From NCBI RefSeq assembly GCF_023243075.1, contig NZ_JALKFZ020000186.1:1-64000 (forward strand): a stretch of 64,000 nucleotides of DNA. The letters are read 5' to 3'. This document shows, in pieces, positions 39,634-49,437 of the stretch (position 1 is the stretch's first letter; each line of letters opens with the position of its first letter). Below the pieces are notes generated by a model, which was given only the letters and a program-made list of their open reading frames with translations, did no database searches and was not told the DNA's origin. A program made the translations under genes and the position numbers. The DNA comes from Frankia sp. AiPa1 (lineage in GTDB: Bacteria > Actinomycetota > Actinomycetes > Frankiales > Frankiaceae).

Positions 39634-41895
39634 TCACCGGTGCCCGCGCCGGATGGCCTCTGCCATGAGGTCGTGCTGGTAGTCGGAGAGCCGTACGTCG
39701 TCCGCCCGGCTCGTGCGCCGCTCCCATCGGCCGTCGGACTGCAGGTCCCAGGCCGACACGGCGTCGGAGAAGGCGTGGTCCAGCAGCCCGCGCAGGCTGT
39801 CCCGATCGGCCTGCTGGCCCACCCGGACCAGCGCCTCGATCCGCCGGTCCAGGTTGCGGTGCATCATGTCGGCGCTGCCGATCCAGAACTCGTCCGATGA
39901 CGCGAACTCGAGCACGCGGCTGTGCTCGAGGAACCGGCCGAGGATCGACCGGACGTGCACGGTCTCCGAGAGCCCGGGTACGCCCGGCCGCAGGGCACAG
40001 ATGCCACGGACCAGGCAGTGGATCGGCACGCCCGCCTGGGAGGCGTGGTAGAGAGCATCGATCACCAGCTCGTCGACCAGACTGTTGGCCTTGAGCCTGA
40101 TGCCGCACGGACGGCCCTCGGCGGCCGCCCGTGCCTCGGCGCCGATCCGGGCCAGGATGCCGTCGCGCATGTGCTGCGGGGCGACGAGCAGCGAGCGGTA
40201 TTCGGTCTGGCGGCTGTAGCCGGTCAGGACGTTGAACAGGTCGGTGAGGTCGGCGCCCACCCCGGGGTCGGCGGTCAGCAGGCCCAGGTCCTCGTACAGG
40301 CGGCCGGTCTTGGGGTTGTAGTTGCCGGTGCCGACGTGGCAGTACCGGCGCAGGCCGCCGCGCTCCTGTCGGACGACCAGGCAGGTCTTGCAGTGGGTCT
40401 TCAGCCCGATCAGGCCGTAGACCACATGGCAGCCCGCCCGCTCCAGCTCCCGCGCCCAGCGGATGTTCGCGCGCTCGTCGAACCGGGCCTTGATCTCGAC
40501 GAGCACCACGACCTGCTTGCCCGCCTCTGCCGCGGCGACCAGCGCGTCGACGATGGGCGAGTCGCCCGACGTGCGGTAGAGCGTCTGCTTGATGGCAAGT
40601 ACCTGCGGATCGGCGGCGGCCTGCTCGATGAACCGCTGCACCGACGTGGTGAACGAGTCGTACGGGTGGTGGACGAGGACGTCGCCCTCCCGCAGTACGG
40701 AGAAGAAGTCGGGCGCCTCACCGTCCCCGGTGGACAGCCGGGGATGGGTGATCGGCACCCGCGGCGGGTCGCGCAGTTCCGGCCGGTCGAGGTCGTAGAG
40801 CGCCCACAGAGCGGACAGGTCGAGCATGCCCGAGACCCGGTGCACCTCCCGTTCGGTGACCTCGAGCTCGCGCATGAGCAGCGTGAGGAGATCCGCGTCG
40901 ATGTCGTTGTCGACCTCGAGCCGGACCGCCGGGCCGAAGCGGCGCCGGGCCAGCTCCCGCTCGAGCGCCTGCAGCAGATCCTCCGCCTCGTCCTCCTCGA
41001 CCTCGAGGTCGGCGTTGCGGGTGACCCGGAACAGGTGCGAGTTGATCACTTCCATGCCGGGGAAGAGCTGGTCGAGGTGGGCGGCGATGACCTCCTCGAG
41101 GGGCACGAAGCAGGCCTGCCGCGTGGTCTGGCCGGAGGCGGTCTGGCCGGAGGCGGTCTGGCCGGAGGCGGTGTCGCCGTCGCGAACGCCCGCGCCCGAC
41201 CCGCCCTGCGCCTCGGGTCCCTCGGCCGCGTCCACTGCGACCAGCCGCGGCACGTTCTGCGGCACCTTCACCCGGGCGAAATGGTCGGTCTCCCCGCCTG
41301 GCTCCCGGACCTGCACGGCCAGGTTCAACGAGAGCCCGCTGATGTAGGGGAACGGATGCGCCGGGTCGACGGCGAGCGGCGTCAGGACCGGGAAGATCTG
41401 CTCGTGGAAGTAGTCGTGCAGCCGCTCGCGCTGCGCCTCGCCGAGCTGGGACCAGAACTGGATGCTGATCCCGGCGTGGGCGAGCGAGGGCACCACCTCG
41501 TCGGTGAAGCAGCGGGAGTGCCTGCGCGCGAGTTCCGCGGTGGTGCGGCTGATCAGGGCGAGCTGCTCGCGGGCGCTGAGCCCGTCGGCGCTGCGTACGG
41601 CGAGCCCGGTGGCCTCGCGGCGCATCAGCCCGGCGACCCGCACCATGTAGAACTCGTCCAGGTTGCTCGCGAAGATCGCCAGGAACTTCGCCCGTTCCAG
41701 CAATGGGGTGGCGACGTCCTCGGCGAGCGCGAGCACCCGGGCGTTGAAGTCCAGCCAGGATGTCTCGCGGTTGATGAACCGGTCCGTGGGCAGGTCGGAG
41801 GGCGCGGGCGGGCGGGGTGCCTCCAACGGTTCGAGCAGGCCGCTGCGGGCCTTGCGCTGAGGCTGCTCGGATCGGGTCGCCACCAGCTCGCTCAT
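39634..41895 (-). CDS. ppk: Polyphosphate kinase 1
   Basis: About 753 residues. Makes polyphosphate from ATP at the membrane. Seen: [34 protein letters not shown], the PLD-like catalytic regions with active histidines in [16 protein letters not shown]-type segment ([26 protein letters not shown]) and [30 protein letters not shown], and [19 protein letters not shown] 41895. A poorly conserved insert near residue 250 contains three copies of TASGQ from a 15-bp tandem repeat. Alone on its strand; divergent from the transglutaminase-like gene. Confidence 0.96.
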   Translation of the reverse strand: MSELVATRSEQPQRKARSGLLEPLEAPRPPAPSDLPTDRFINRETSWLDFNARVLALAEDVATPLLERAKFLAIFASNLDEFYMVRVAGLMRREATGLAVRSADGLSAREQLALISRTTAELARRHSRCFTDEVVPSLAHAGISIQFWSQLGEAQRERLHDYFHEQIFPVLTPLAVDPAHPFPYISGLSLNLAVQVREPGGETDHFARVKVPQNVPRLVAVDAAEGPEAQGGSGAGVRDGDTASGQTASGQTASGQTTRQACFVPLEEVIAAHLDQLFPGMEVINSHLFRVTRNADLEVEEDEAEDLLQALERELARRRFGPAVRLEVDNDIDADLLTLLMRELEVTEREVHRVSGMLDLSALWALYDLDRPELRDPPRVPITHPRLSTGDGEAPDFFSVLREGDVLVHHPYDSFTTSVQRFIEQAAADPQVLAIKQTLYRTSGDSPIVDALVAAAEAGKQVVVLVEIKARFDERANIRWARELERAGCHVVYGLIGLKTHCKTCLVVRQERGGLRRYCHVGTGNYNPKTGRLYEDLGLLTADPGVGADLTDLFNVLTGYSRQTEYRSLLVAPQHMRDGILARIGAEARAAAEGRPCGIRLKANSLVDELVIDALYHASQAGVPIHCLVRGICALRPGVPGLSETVHVRSILGRFLEHSRVLEFASSDEFWIGSADMMHRNLDRRIEALVRVGQQADRDSLRGLLDHAFSDAVSAWDLQSDGRWERRTSRADDVRLSDYQHDLMAEAIRRGHR
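41125..41169. repeat. 15-bp in-frame tandem repeat in ppk
   Basis: GGTCTGGCCGGAGGC three times head to tail at 41125, 41140 and 41155; read on the minus strand it gives the TASGQ triplication. Unit length keeps the frame. Confidence 0.9.
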
Positions 41896-42458
41896 AAGAC
41901 TAGATGGTGCCAGCCTGAGGCGAACTCGGCACGGCAGCCGGACGGCCCGGAAATCCCGCCTTCTCCGTGGCTCCCATGTTGCCTTCCAAACCGCATCATG
42001 TCCGCGACAGCGGTGTGCGCGTCCGGTTGCGCCCTGGCGCCCCGCGGCGGGTGCGCGGGGGAGAGTTAACGGTGTGGAAACACTCGAGGGTGACCATCGG
42101 CAGTGTGACGGAAACATCGGTCGCCGCAGGGGTTGCCCTGGGGTCCCGCGGCCGCTCTACTCCCGCCGACCTGACCGTCCGGTGTGTGTCTGAATTCACC
42201 TTGCCTGGGCGATCTTCTCGACGTGACGGGCTCGGTGTGTCCGGGCCCGCCGTGGTTCGTCCAGGAGGGGCGGGCCGGGATCAGGTGGTTTCCAGGTGAC
42301 CGGCTCCGGACCAAACTCCGGACTGGCGCATTTCACCGCAAATGTGGCTAAATTTTGTTCTTTGCGATGAGTGTGATGAGCAGGTCAAGGATGGCGGGAC
42401 TCGCGTGGGCCGGGCCGGGGGCCTCCGGTTCCGGGCCCGGACGGATCGGCCGGTCGGG
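41896..42458. other. Divergent intergenic region between ppk and transglutaminase-like gene
   Basis: 563 bases. The stretch 42325-42385 is markedly AT-rich for this genome (AAATGTGGCTAAATTTTG) and is the likely promoter area of the rightward gene. I looked for phosphate-box direct repeats near ppk and found none convincing. No gene recognised. Confidence 0.45.
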
Positions 42459-43406
42459 ATGAGCTCCGAACTGGTCGCACCCACGGGGGACGTCGACCTT
42501 GCCGCCCTTCCCGTCGGCGCGCGGGTCCGCTACGAGGTCAGCCAGCACTTCCGCTACACCTACGACGGCGAGGCCACCGACCTGGTGCACCGCTTGGTCG
42601 TCATGCCGCCACCTCGGCACGGCGACCAGACCGTGCGCGCGACCACCCTCGTCGTCTCGGCGCGGTCGGCCGAGACGACCTGGCAGCGCGGCCCGGATGG
42701 TCTGCGTGCCGCCACGATCCGGCTCGCCCATGTGCCGTCCGCGCTCGACTTCGACGTCGAGATCGTCGTCGACCGGGTCAGCGGCGGCCAGCGGCCCTGG
42801 CTACGTGCCACCGCCCTCGGCGGCCGGCGCCTGCTCGACCCCACCGTGCTGACCGCCCCGGACGCCGCCCTGGTTGCCGCCGCCCGGGCCCTGGAGACCG
42901 GCGACCCGGCGCTGACGGCCCGCCGGTTCTGCTCCTGGGTGCACCGCCGGATCCGCTACGTCCCCGGCAGCACCGAGGTGACGACGACCGCGGCCCAGGC
43001 GCTGGCCGGTGGGGCCGGAGTGTGCCAGGACCAGGCCCACGTGATGCTCGCCCTGTGCCGGGCGGCCGGTCTGCCGGCCCGCTACGTCTCCGGCCATCTC
43101 GTGGGCGACGGGCCGTCTCACGCCTGGGTCGAGGTGATCCAGGCCGGGGCGGCGGTTGGCCGGTCGCGTACCCCGGGTGCCGTCGCCATCGCGTACGACC
43201 CATGCCACGACCGGCTGGCCGACCTGCGCTACGTCACCGTCGCCGTCGGGCGGGACTACGCCGACGTCGCACCGACCTCCGGGTGCTACACGGGCCCGGG
43301 GCAGGGGTCGTTGCGCACCAGCCAACAGGTCAGGGTGATCGACGTCGGGCTGCCCGCGCGGCGCCAACCGGATCCGGACACTCGGATGATCCAAACGTCC
43401 GGGTAG
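42459..43406 (+). CDS. Transglutaminase-like cysteine protease family protein
   Basis: About 315 residues. N-terminal beta domain (VGARVRYEVSQHFRYTYDGEA, typical of Transglut_N) followed by a transglutaminase core with a plausible catalytic triad: Cys about 189 in AGVCQDQAHVMLAL, His about 221 in SHAWVEV and Asp about 247 in IAYDPCHD. Such proteins are protease-, peptide- or amide-modifying enzymes; they often sit with an alpha-E domain protein and a circularly permuted ATP-grasp protein, but neither is here. ATG 42459 is chosen because the sequence before it is promoter-like. Confidence 0.82.
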   Translation: MSSELVAPTGDVDLAALPVGARVRYEVSQHFRYTYDGEATDLVHRLVVMPPPRHGDQTVRATTLVVSARSAETTWQRGPDGLRAATIRLAHVPSALDFDVEIVVDRVSGGQRPWLRATALGGRRLLDPTVLTAPDAALVAAARALETGDPALTARRFCSWVHRRIRYVPGSTEVTTTAAQALAGGAGVCQDQAHVMLALCRAAGLPARYVSGHLVGDGPSHAWVEVIQAGAAVGRSRTPGAVAIAYDPCHDRLADLRYVTVAVGRDYADVAPTSGCYTGPGQGSLRTSQQVRVIDVGLPARRQPDPDTRMIQTSG

Positions 43407-43620
43407 TCCGTGCGTCCGGGCCGAGCCTGAGCGCCCGGGTAGACCGCGCGGCACGCGAAGCATTCGGCCACTCTTTGTGATAGAGCGATCACGGGCTAGG
43501 TTGTCACGGGGCGCTCCAACTCCGTGACACCATTTCGCGATCTGATCGGCCGATTCGCGCATGCCCGCGGATCCTTCTGTCCACGGCGGCCGACGCATGG
43601 GGGAGAAGGGCGGGCGGGTG

Positions 43621-45630
43621 ATGCTCGTCGACGCCATCACCGTCGCGGCCGGACTGGGCGCGACGCTCTGCTGTGGCTGGGCCGGCTACCGGCGCGGCCG
43701 GCCACAGGGGCGCTGGTTGCTGTGGCTCTCGCTCGCCCTGTCGTGCTGGATGCTTGGCCAGGCGGCGTGGCTGGCGTGCCGGTGGGGTCAGGCGCCGGCC
43801 AGCCGGCAGCCGATCGTGCAGGTCGGCTACCTCGCCGATGCGGGTCATCTCGCGATGCCGGTGCTGGCGCTGGCCGCGTTGGCCACGGTGCCGGCGCGAC
43901 GCACGGGCGGGCGCCGGGCGCTGCCGCGGCGTGCGGAGGCAACCCGCGCCGCCGCGCCGACCACCCGGGCCGAACGACCCCGCGGACGCGTGGGCGCACG
44001 TCGAGCCCGTTGCGATCCCGGTACCTGGGTGCCGCTCGCCGTGGCCCACCTGGCCGTCGCGGTGGTCGTGGCGCTGCTGCTGAGCCGGGTGTGGGCCGGC
44101 CGGACGCCCGATCCGGTCGAGCTTGTCACCGAGGTGGTGCTGGTCGGCGCGGTCGCCGCCCGCCAGATGCTCACCGCACGCACCAACGAGCAGCTGATGA
44201 CGGTGCTCGGCGAGGCCGAGAAGGAGGTACGGCACTGGATCTCCCACGATCCGCTCACCGAGCTCGCCGGCCGGGAGCTGTTCCGAAGGCGGCTGGCCGC
44301 CGCGCTCGCCGCCAGCCGCGGAGATGGTCGGGACGTCGCCGTCGTCTACTGCGATCTTGATGATTTCCGCACGATCAACGACAGCCTCGGGCACGCTGCC
44401 GGCGACCACCTGCTGCGGGCCGTCGGCCAGCGGCTGCGGCACTGCGTGCGCACCGCGGACACGGTCGCCCGGCTGGGCGCCGACGAGTTCGCCGTCCTGC
44501 TGGACGGAGGACGGGACACACCCGAGCAGGTCGCGGAGCGCATCCTCGCCGCCCTGCGCCAACCGGTGGCGGTCGGTGGCCACCACTGGCCGGTACATGC
44601 GAGTGTGGGCCTGGTTGTCGCCGGACGGACCCAGGAGACGACCGAGGTTCTGCTGCGGCGGGCCGGTACGGCATTGCACACGGCGAAACAGACCGGCAAG
44701 AACCGCCTGGTGGTCTACCGGCCGGGCCTGGGCATGGCGCCGGGGGCGCAGCTCGCCGAGGGCACCCACCTCGCCGACGCCCTGGCAACGGCCCTGTGCC
44801 GGGGCGGCTGGTCGGCCGGCTTTGCCGTCCACTACCAGCCGATTGTGCGGCTGAGTGACCGTCGGCCGGTGGCTCTCGAGGCGCTCGCCCGCTGGACCGC
44901 GCCCGGTCGGGGGCCGGTGCCGCCTGGAACCTTCGTCACCGCGGCCGAGAACAGCGGCATCGTCGGCACCCTCGATGACATGATCATGGGCCTTGCCTGC
45001 ACGGAGGTCGCTCTGGCGTTCCCCGACTCCGAGCTTCGGCTGCACGTCAACGTGTCGGCGAGCCGGGTGGCCAACATGACGCTGCTGGACAGTGTCGCCC
45101 GAGCGCTGGCCTCGAGTCGGTTCGATCCCAGCCGGCTGGTCGTCGAGATCACCGAGACCAGCCGCCTGACGGATCTGCGCGGCGCGCGCGAGGTGCTGGA
45201 CGAGGTGCGTGCGCTGGGCGTCGCCGTCGCCCTCGACGACGTGGGCGCCGGCCACAGCACTCTGGCGGCTCTGCACCTGCTGCCGGTCGATGTCGTCAAG
45301 CTGGACCGGACGTTGGTGGAACCGCCTCGGGATGGCGGGCGGGTCGCGGCGATGCGTCGGTCGATGATCGCCCTCGCGCATGCGCTCGGGGCCGTCGTCG
45401 TCGCGGAGGGCATCGAGCGCGAGACGCAGATCGCCGAGCTGACCGAACTCGGCTGCGAGCTGGGTCAGGGATACCTGTTCGCCCGGCCCGCCCCGCTGCT
45501 GCCCGCGCTGTTCCCGCGCGGCGAACCGCCAAGGGAGAGGGCCGGCGGTGCCGGTCGGTACGTCGGCGACAATGATCTTTCCCAGGGTCGGGGGCTGCGG
45601 CGCTGGGCCGCTCCGCCCGCGGCACACTGA
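43621..45630 (+). CDS. Membrane GGDEF-EAL protein, likely c-di-GMP phosphodiesterase
   Basis: About 669 residues. N-terminal part has about five hydrophobic segments (about 3-22, 32-54, 70-90, 140-160, 170-190) with a basic linker. GGDEF domain about 205-360: DLDDFRTINDSLGHAAGD is normal but the signature is GADEF (286-290), a variant that often goes with weak or no cyclase activity. EAL domain about 395-640 has the full set: EAL 420-422, NVSASR, EITE, ALDDVGAG, KLDR, AEGIE and GQGYLFARP, so phosphodiesterase activity is expected. ATG 43621 is preferred because GGAGAAGGG lies upstream; 43561 and 43597 are in frame. Confidence 0.88.
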   Translation: MLVDAITVAAGLGATLCCGWAGYRRGRPQGRWLLWLSLALSCWMLGQAAWLACRWGQAPASRQPIVQVGYLADAGHLAMPVLALAALATVPARRTGGRRALPRRAEATRAAAPTTRAERPRGRVGARRARCDPGTWVPLAVAHLAVAVVVALLLSRVWAGRTPDPVELVTEVVLVGAVAARQMLTARTNEQLMTVLGEAEKEVRHWISHDPLTELAGRELFRRRLAAALAASRGDGRDVAVVYCDLDDFRTINDSLGHAAGDHLLRAVGQRLRHCVRTADTVARLGADEFAVLLDGGRDTPEQVAERILAALRQPVAVGGHHWPVHASVGLVVAGRTQETTEVLLRRAGTALHTAKQTGKNRLVVYRPGLGMAPGAQLAEGTHLADALATALCRGGWSAGFAVHYQPIVRLSDRRPVALEALARWTAPGRGPVPPGTFVTAAENSGIVGTLDDMIMGLACTEVALAFPDSELRLHVNVSASRVANMTLLDSVARALASSRFDPSRLVVEITETSRLTDLRGAREVLDEVRALGVAVALDDVGAGHSTLAALHLLPVDVVKLDRTLVEPPRDGGRVAAMRRSMIALAHALGAVVVAEGIERETQIAELTELGCELGQGYLFARPAPLLPALFPRGEPPRERAGGAGRYVGDNDLSQGRGLRRWAAPPAAH

Positions 45631-45643
45631 CCGTCCCCCGCCG

Positions 45644-46408
45644 TCACGACGAGGTTCGGCCGCTCCCGGGCGGCGGCGTCGGGACGGCGGCCGCCGACGG
45701 GTCCGCGGCGCGTCCGCCCGCGGCCCAGGCCCGGGGCTTGCCCGTGGGTCGCAGCGCGGCGGCGGTGTGCGCGCCGACCCCGAGGCGCAGCGCCTGGTCA
45801 AGGTCCGCGGTCGTGTCCACGTCGCGGCGCAGCCCGGGTACCGCGGCGCCCAGGGAACCGGTGAGATCGACCGCTCCCGAGCGGCGATGCGCCGCGTGGC
45901 TGTGTGCTCCGAACAGCGGCGCCAGGGGAACACCCGGCATCGTGGTGAGCAGAACCGTCCCGCTTCCGGCCGCGTCAGCCAGCACGGCACGGGCCGGCGG
46001 ACCGGCGGCCACCAGCGCCCGGCGCAGTTCGGCGGGCCGCAACGCGGGCAGATCGGCGGACATCGCCGCCAGCGGACGGGCTGGCCAGCGCAGGCGGGCG
46101 TACGTTTCGCCGTGGCGCAGAGCCGGGTTGAGACCCGCGCCGGGACGGTCAGGCAGGACGAGAAGCCGGGGGTCCGCCGGGCCGGCCCGCGACCGGGTGA
46201 GTGCCTCGGACACCGCCCGGTCGCTGCAGACCACCACGACCGCACCCACAAGTTCGGGTGTGTTGGCAAGCACAGCCGTAACCGTGTCGAGGGCCATCGC
46301 GAGGGCGAGACTGCTGCGATCCGGTCGCTGCAGGCGGGATTTCGCCCTGGCCAGGTTCTTCAACGGCACCAGAACCGTCCAGGGCGTCTCGCCTCGGGGG
46401 AACGACAC
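45644..46408 (-). CDS. cofC: 2-phospho-L-lactate guanylyltransferase CofC
   Basis: About 254 residues. GTP-dependent step in coenzyme F420 synthesis (in actinobacteria the substrate may be phosphoenolpyruvate, enzyme also called FbiD). Seen: WTVLVPLKNLARAKSRL nucleotide-binding start, VVVVCSDRAVSEAL, LNPALRHGETYARL, AAMSADLPALRPAEL and GSGTVLLTT with DVDTTADLDQAL near the end. The last 40 residues are Pro/Ala-rich and probably disordered. GTG 46408 gives the family start and lies seven bases after TAGGGT. Supports the idea that the LLM oxidoreductase in the window uses F420. Confidence 0.9.
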   Translation of the reverse strand: MSFPRGETPWTVLVPLKNLARAKSRLQRPDRSSLALAMALDTVTAVLANTPELVGAVVVVCSDRAVSEALTRSRAGPADPRLLVLPDRPGAGLNPALRHGETYARLRWPARPLAAMSADLPALRPAELRRALVAAGPPARAVLADAAGSGTVLLTTMPGVPLAPLFGAHSHAAHRRSGAVDLTGSLGAAVPGLRRDVDTTADLDQALRLGVGAHTAAALRPTGKPRAWAAGGRAADPSAAAVPTPPPGSGRTSS

Positions 46409-46415
46409 GAGGGCG

Positions 46416-46421
46416 ACCCTA
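46416..46421 (-). promoter_or_regulatory. -10 box of cofC (leaderless)
   Basis: TAGGGT on the minus strand, seven bases before GTG 46408. Confidence 0.5.
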
Positions 46422-46893
46422 GGCCATGGCGACCCCTGGGCCTTGACGACCCCAGGGCCTTGACGACCCCAGGGCCTTGACAACCCAGGGCCGTGACGAC
46501 CCAGGGCCGTGACCCCCCGTTCGGCTGCGCCGCCCGGCGGGACACGACCGTGGCAGTCGTGGGCCGGTCGAGCGCTGTCCGTCGGGCGCCGTCCGACCGG
46601 GGTCGGCCGGTCGGGCCGATGTCTCGCACGATGGTGGCACACACGATGGTGGCGGGGCTGCGTCTACGGTCGATCCAGGACGTCGCCGTGGTTCGCCGTC
46701 CCGCGGCGCCGGGCGGTCCGAATGATCACCGCTGGCCGTCGACCACGCAGATTCCGTCGGAGGAGCAGTCATCGCCGAACCCATCAACGCCGCCGGGCCG
46801 GTCGGCGTCGCAGCGGGCAGTTCCGAGGGTGCCGGTCGCCGCGCTACGACCGGGCGCGCTACGACCGGGGGGGAGCACCTCAGGCGCGCCGCG
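46422..46893. other. Intergenic region between cofC and gpsA
   Basis: About 470 bases. Contains the tandem repeat near cofC. From 46726 the gpsA frame is already open without ATG, GTG or TTG; a strong GGAGGAG at 46759-46765 points to ATC 46771. See gpsA. Confidence 0.5.
46439..46518. repeat. 16-17 bp tandem repeat, five units, upstream of cofC
   Basis: GGCC(T/G)TGAC(G/A)ACCC(C)AG at 46439, 46456, 46473, 46489 and a shortened unit at 46505. It begins just upstream of the cofC -10 box, in the region shared with gpsA. Confidence 0.85.
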
Positions 46894-47889
46894 GTGCTGA
46901 CCGCCGGATCCTGGGGGACCGTCTTTGCCAAGGTGCTGGCCGACGCCGGCGCCCGGGTGGATCTCGTCGCTCGTGACCACGAGCTCGTCCGGACCATCAA
47001 CGAGCAGCACGTGAACCCGCGTTACCTGCCCGCGGTCCCCTTGCCGGATCTGGTCCGGGCGTGCACCGACCCGGCGGCGGCGCTGGCCTCTGCCCGGCTC
47101 GTGGTGCTGGCCGTGCCGGCCCAGGCGCTGCGGCCGGCGCTGGCCCGCTGGGCACCGCTGGCCGCGCCCGACGCGATCTACGTCAGCCTGATGAAGGGCG
47201 TCGAGGCGCAGAGCACGCTGCGGATGAGCCAGGTGATCGCAGAGGTCGCCCAGGTGCCGGCGGAGCGGGTCGCCGTGGTGAGCGGGCCGAACCTGGCCCA
47301 CGAGATCGCCGCCGAGCATCCGGCGGCGACCGTGGTGGCCAGTGTGTCCGCACGGACCGCCCAGCTGGTCCAGGCCGCCTGCTGGACTCCCTACTTCCGG
47401 CCGTACACCAGCGGCGACGTGGTCGGGTGTGAGCTGGGCGGCGCGGTGAAGAACGTGATCGCGCTGGCGGCCGGCATGCTCGGGGGGATGGGATTCGGGA
47501 CGAACAGCGAGGCATCGCTGATCACCCGCGGGTTGGCGGAGACCCTGCGGCTCGGCACCGCGCTCGGCGCGCAGCCGTTGACGTTCGCGGGCCTGGCCGG
47601 GCTCGGCGACCTGGTGGCGACCTGTGGGTCCGCGCTGTCCCGCAATCGGACCTTCGGTGAGAAGCTCGGCCGGGGGATGACCCTCGACCAGGTCGAGGCG
47701 GAGCAGCGTCAGGTGGCCGAAGGAGTCCGCTCGTGCCGGCCGCTGCTGGCACTGGCGGGCGGGCTCGGCGTCGCCATGCCCATCACTCGGCAGGTGGAAC
47801 GAGTCCTCTACGAGGGGCTTCCCCCGCTGGAGGCGGTCAAGGAGCTGATGAGCCGCGAACCGGGCCCCGAGTACCGCGCGCGGACCTGA
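46894..47889 (+). CDS. gpsA: Glycerol-3-phosphate dehydrogenase (NAD(P)+)
   Basis: Makes sn-glycerol-3-phosphate for phospholipids. Seen: AGSWGTVFAKVL, SLMKGVEAQSTLRMSQVI, VVSGPNLAHEIA, the catalytic lysine in LGGAVKNVIALAAGM, LAGLGDLVATCGSALSRNR and VAEGVRS. Two oddities. The dinucleotide motif reads T-A-G-S-W-G where the family has G-A-G-S-W-G. And GTG 46894, the first usual start codon, cuts off the first strand and has no close ribosome-binding site; the frame is open upstream to a TGA at 46723-46725 and the best ribosome-binding site (GGAGGAG) sits five bases before ATC 46771, which would add 41 residues. Convergent with murA. Confidence 0.88.
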   Translation: MLTAGSWGTVFAKVLADAGARVDLVARDHELVRTINEQHVNPRYLPAVPLPDLVRACTDPAAALASARLVVLAVPAQALRPALARWAPLAAPDAIYVSLMKGVEAQSTLRMSQVIAEVAQVPAERVAVVSGPNLAHEIAAEHPAATVVASVSARTAQLVQAACWTPYFRPYTSGDVVGCELGGAVKNVIALAAGMLGGMGFGTNSEASLITRGLAETLRLGTALGAQPLTFAGLAGLGDLVATCGSALSRNRTFGEKLGRGMTLDQVEAEQRQVAEGVRSCRPLLALAGGLGVAMPITRQVERVLYEGLPPLEAVKELMSREPGPEYRART

Positions 47890-47919
47890 GCGCGGCGGGC
47901 GGCCAGGGCCCGCTCCGGC

Positions 47920-49326
47920 TCAGCGCTCCGCCGCCACCGGTTCGATCTCCACCAGGGCGCCGATCGAGCGCAGCTTGCCGACCGGGTCCTCGTAACCACG
48001 CTCCAGGAATCGCGTGCCACGGATGACGCTGGTCCCCTCCGCGATCAGCGCGGCGAGTACGTAGGCGAAGCCGGCGCGCAGGTCGGGGATGGTCAGGTCG
48101 ATGCCGGTCAACGGGGTCGGCCCGCTGACGACCGCCGAGTGCTCGAAGTCGCGGGCGGCGAACCGGCAGGACTTGCCGCCCAGGCACAGGGTGGACAGGG
48201 CGATGTCCGCGCCCATCTCGGCGAGCTGGCGGGTGTACCCGAACCGGTCCTCGTAGATCGTCTCGTGGATGACCGAGGCGCCGCGGGCCTGGGTGAGCAG
48301 GACGACCAGCGGCTGCTGCCAGTCGGTCATGAAGCCGGGGTGCACGTCGGTCTGCACATGGGTGGCGGACAGCGGGGTCGTGGACAGCGGACGGGACCGG
48401 AAGAAGGTCATCCCGTGCGCGGTGACCTCGAACTCGCCGCCAAGCCGGCGCAGGTGGTTCAGGAAGGTCATCAGGTGTTCCTGCCGGGCGCCGACCACCT
48501 CGACCCGTCCGTCCGTGGCGACGGCGGCGGCGGCGAACGAGGCGACCTCGATGCGATCGTGGATCGGCGCGTGGGTGGCGCCCCGCAGGTGTTCGACGCC
48601 CTGCACCACGATCGTCCGGTCGGCCTCGACGTCGACCAGCGCGCCCATCTGCTGCAGGAACAGGATGAGATCCACGACCTCCGGCTCCACCGCCGCGTTC
48701 GAGATGACCGTGGTGCCCTGGGCGCGGACCGCGGCGAGCAGCAGGTTCTCGGTGGCGCCGACGCTCGGGAAGGGCAACGCGACATGGGTGCCCCGCAGGC
48801 CCAGGGTCTTGACCTGGACCGAGCGGACCTGCTCGACGATCTCCGCGCCCATCGCCCGTAGGCCGGCAAGATGGAAGTCCACCGGCCGCTTGCCGATCCG
48901 GCACCCGCCGGGCAGCGGGATCGTCGCCTCGCCGACCCGGTGCAGCAGCGGTCCCATCATCAGGATCGGGATTCGGTTCACCCCGGAGTAGGCCTCGGAC
49001 AGCGAGGCGTCCACGATCCGCTCGGTGGTCAGCCGCACGGTGTGCTCGTCGAGCCATTCGACCTGGGTGCCGAGCTCGGCCAGCATGCCGAGGACGACGT
49101 CGACCTCGGCGATGCGGGGTACCCGGGTCAGGGTGCACGGCTCCGGTGTGAGCAGGGCGGCGACCATCAGCTTGGTGACCGAGTTCTTGGCGCCGGACGC
49201 CTCCACCGAGCCGCGCAGCGGCACGCCGCCGCTGATGCGGTACCACCGGTGGTCGGTGCTTCCCGGGGTGCCGCGTCCCGGCGTGCTGCTCCCCGGCGTG
49301 GTCGCTGCGGTGCTGGAAGCCCCCAC
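47920..49326 (-). CDS. murA: UDP-N-acetylglucosamine 1-carboxyvinyltransferase
   Basis: 468 residues, about 45 more than usual because of a Ser/Thr/Pro-rich N-terminus. First committed step of peptidoglycan synthesis. Seen: SGAKNSVTKLMVAALLT with the substrate lysine, MGPLLHRVGEATIPLPGGCRIGKRPVDFHLAGLRAMGA with the fosfomycin-target cysteine in the loop, SVGATENLLLAAV, DVHPGFMTDWQQP and ETIYEDRFGY. GTG 49326 has GGGAGGT seven bases upstream. Its presence beside gpsA and near ddl makes a small envelope-synthesis neighbourhood. Confidence 0.94.
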   Translation of the reverse strand: MGASSTAATTPGSSTPGRGTPGSTDHRWYRISGGVPLRGSVEASGAKNSVTKLMVAALLTPEPCTLTRVPRIAEVDVVLGMLAELGTQVEWLDEHTVRLTTERIVDASLSEAYSGVNRIPILMMGPLLHRVGEATIPLPGGCRIGKRPVDFHLAGLRAMGAEIVEQVRSVQVKTLGLRGTHVALPFPSVGATENLLLAAVRAQGTTVISNAAVEPEVVDLILFLQQMGALVDVEADRTIVVQGVEHLRGATHAPIHDRIEVASFAAAAVATDGRVEVVGARQEHLMTFLNHLRRLGGEFEVTAHGMTFFRSRPLSTTPLSATHVQTDVHPGFMTDWQQPLVVLLTQARGASVIHETIYEDRFGYTRQLAEMGADIALSTLCLGGKSCRFAARDFEHSAVVSGPTPLTGIDLTIPDLRAGFAYVLAALIAEGTSVIRGTRFLERGYEDPVGKLRSIGALVEIEPVAAER

Positions 49327-49437
49327 GGGCTACCTCCCATGGCGAGGGTGCGGATGCGTCAGGTCACATGTGGCGGGGCGATTGAATCAGACGTCGTACC
49401 TGTGGACGGGAGCGGCCGGCACCCCGGATCAACCCGG

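Noticed and set aside
41896-42330. Phosphate (PHO) box upstream of ppk
   Set aside because: I looked for GTTCACC-type direct repeats at 11-bp spacing and found only single weak matches.
42342-42458. N-terminal extension of the transglutaminase-like protein from ATG 42342
   Set aside because: The DNA is AT-rich and promoter-like and no ribosome-binding site precedes 42342; the family N-terminus begins after ATG 42459.
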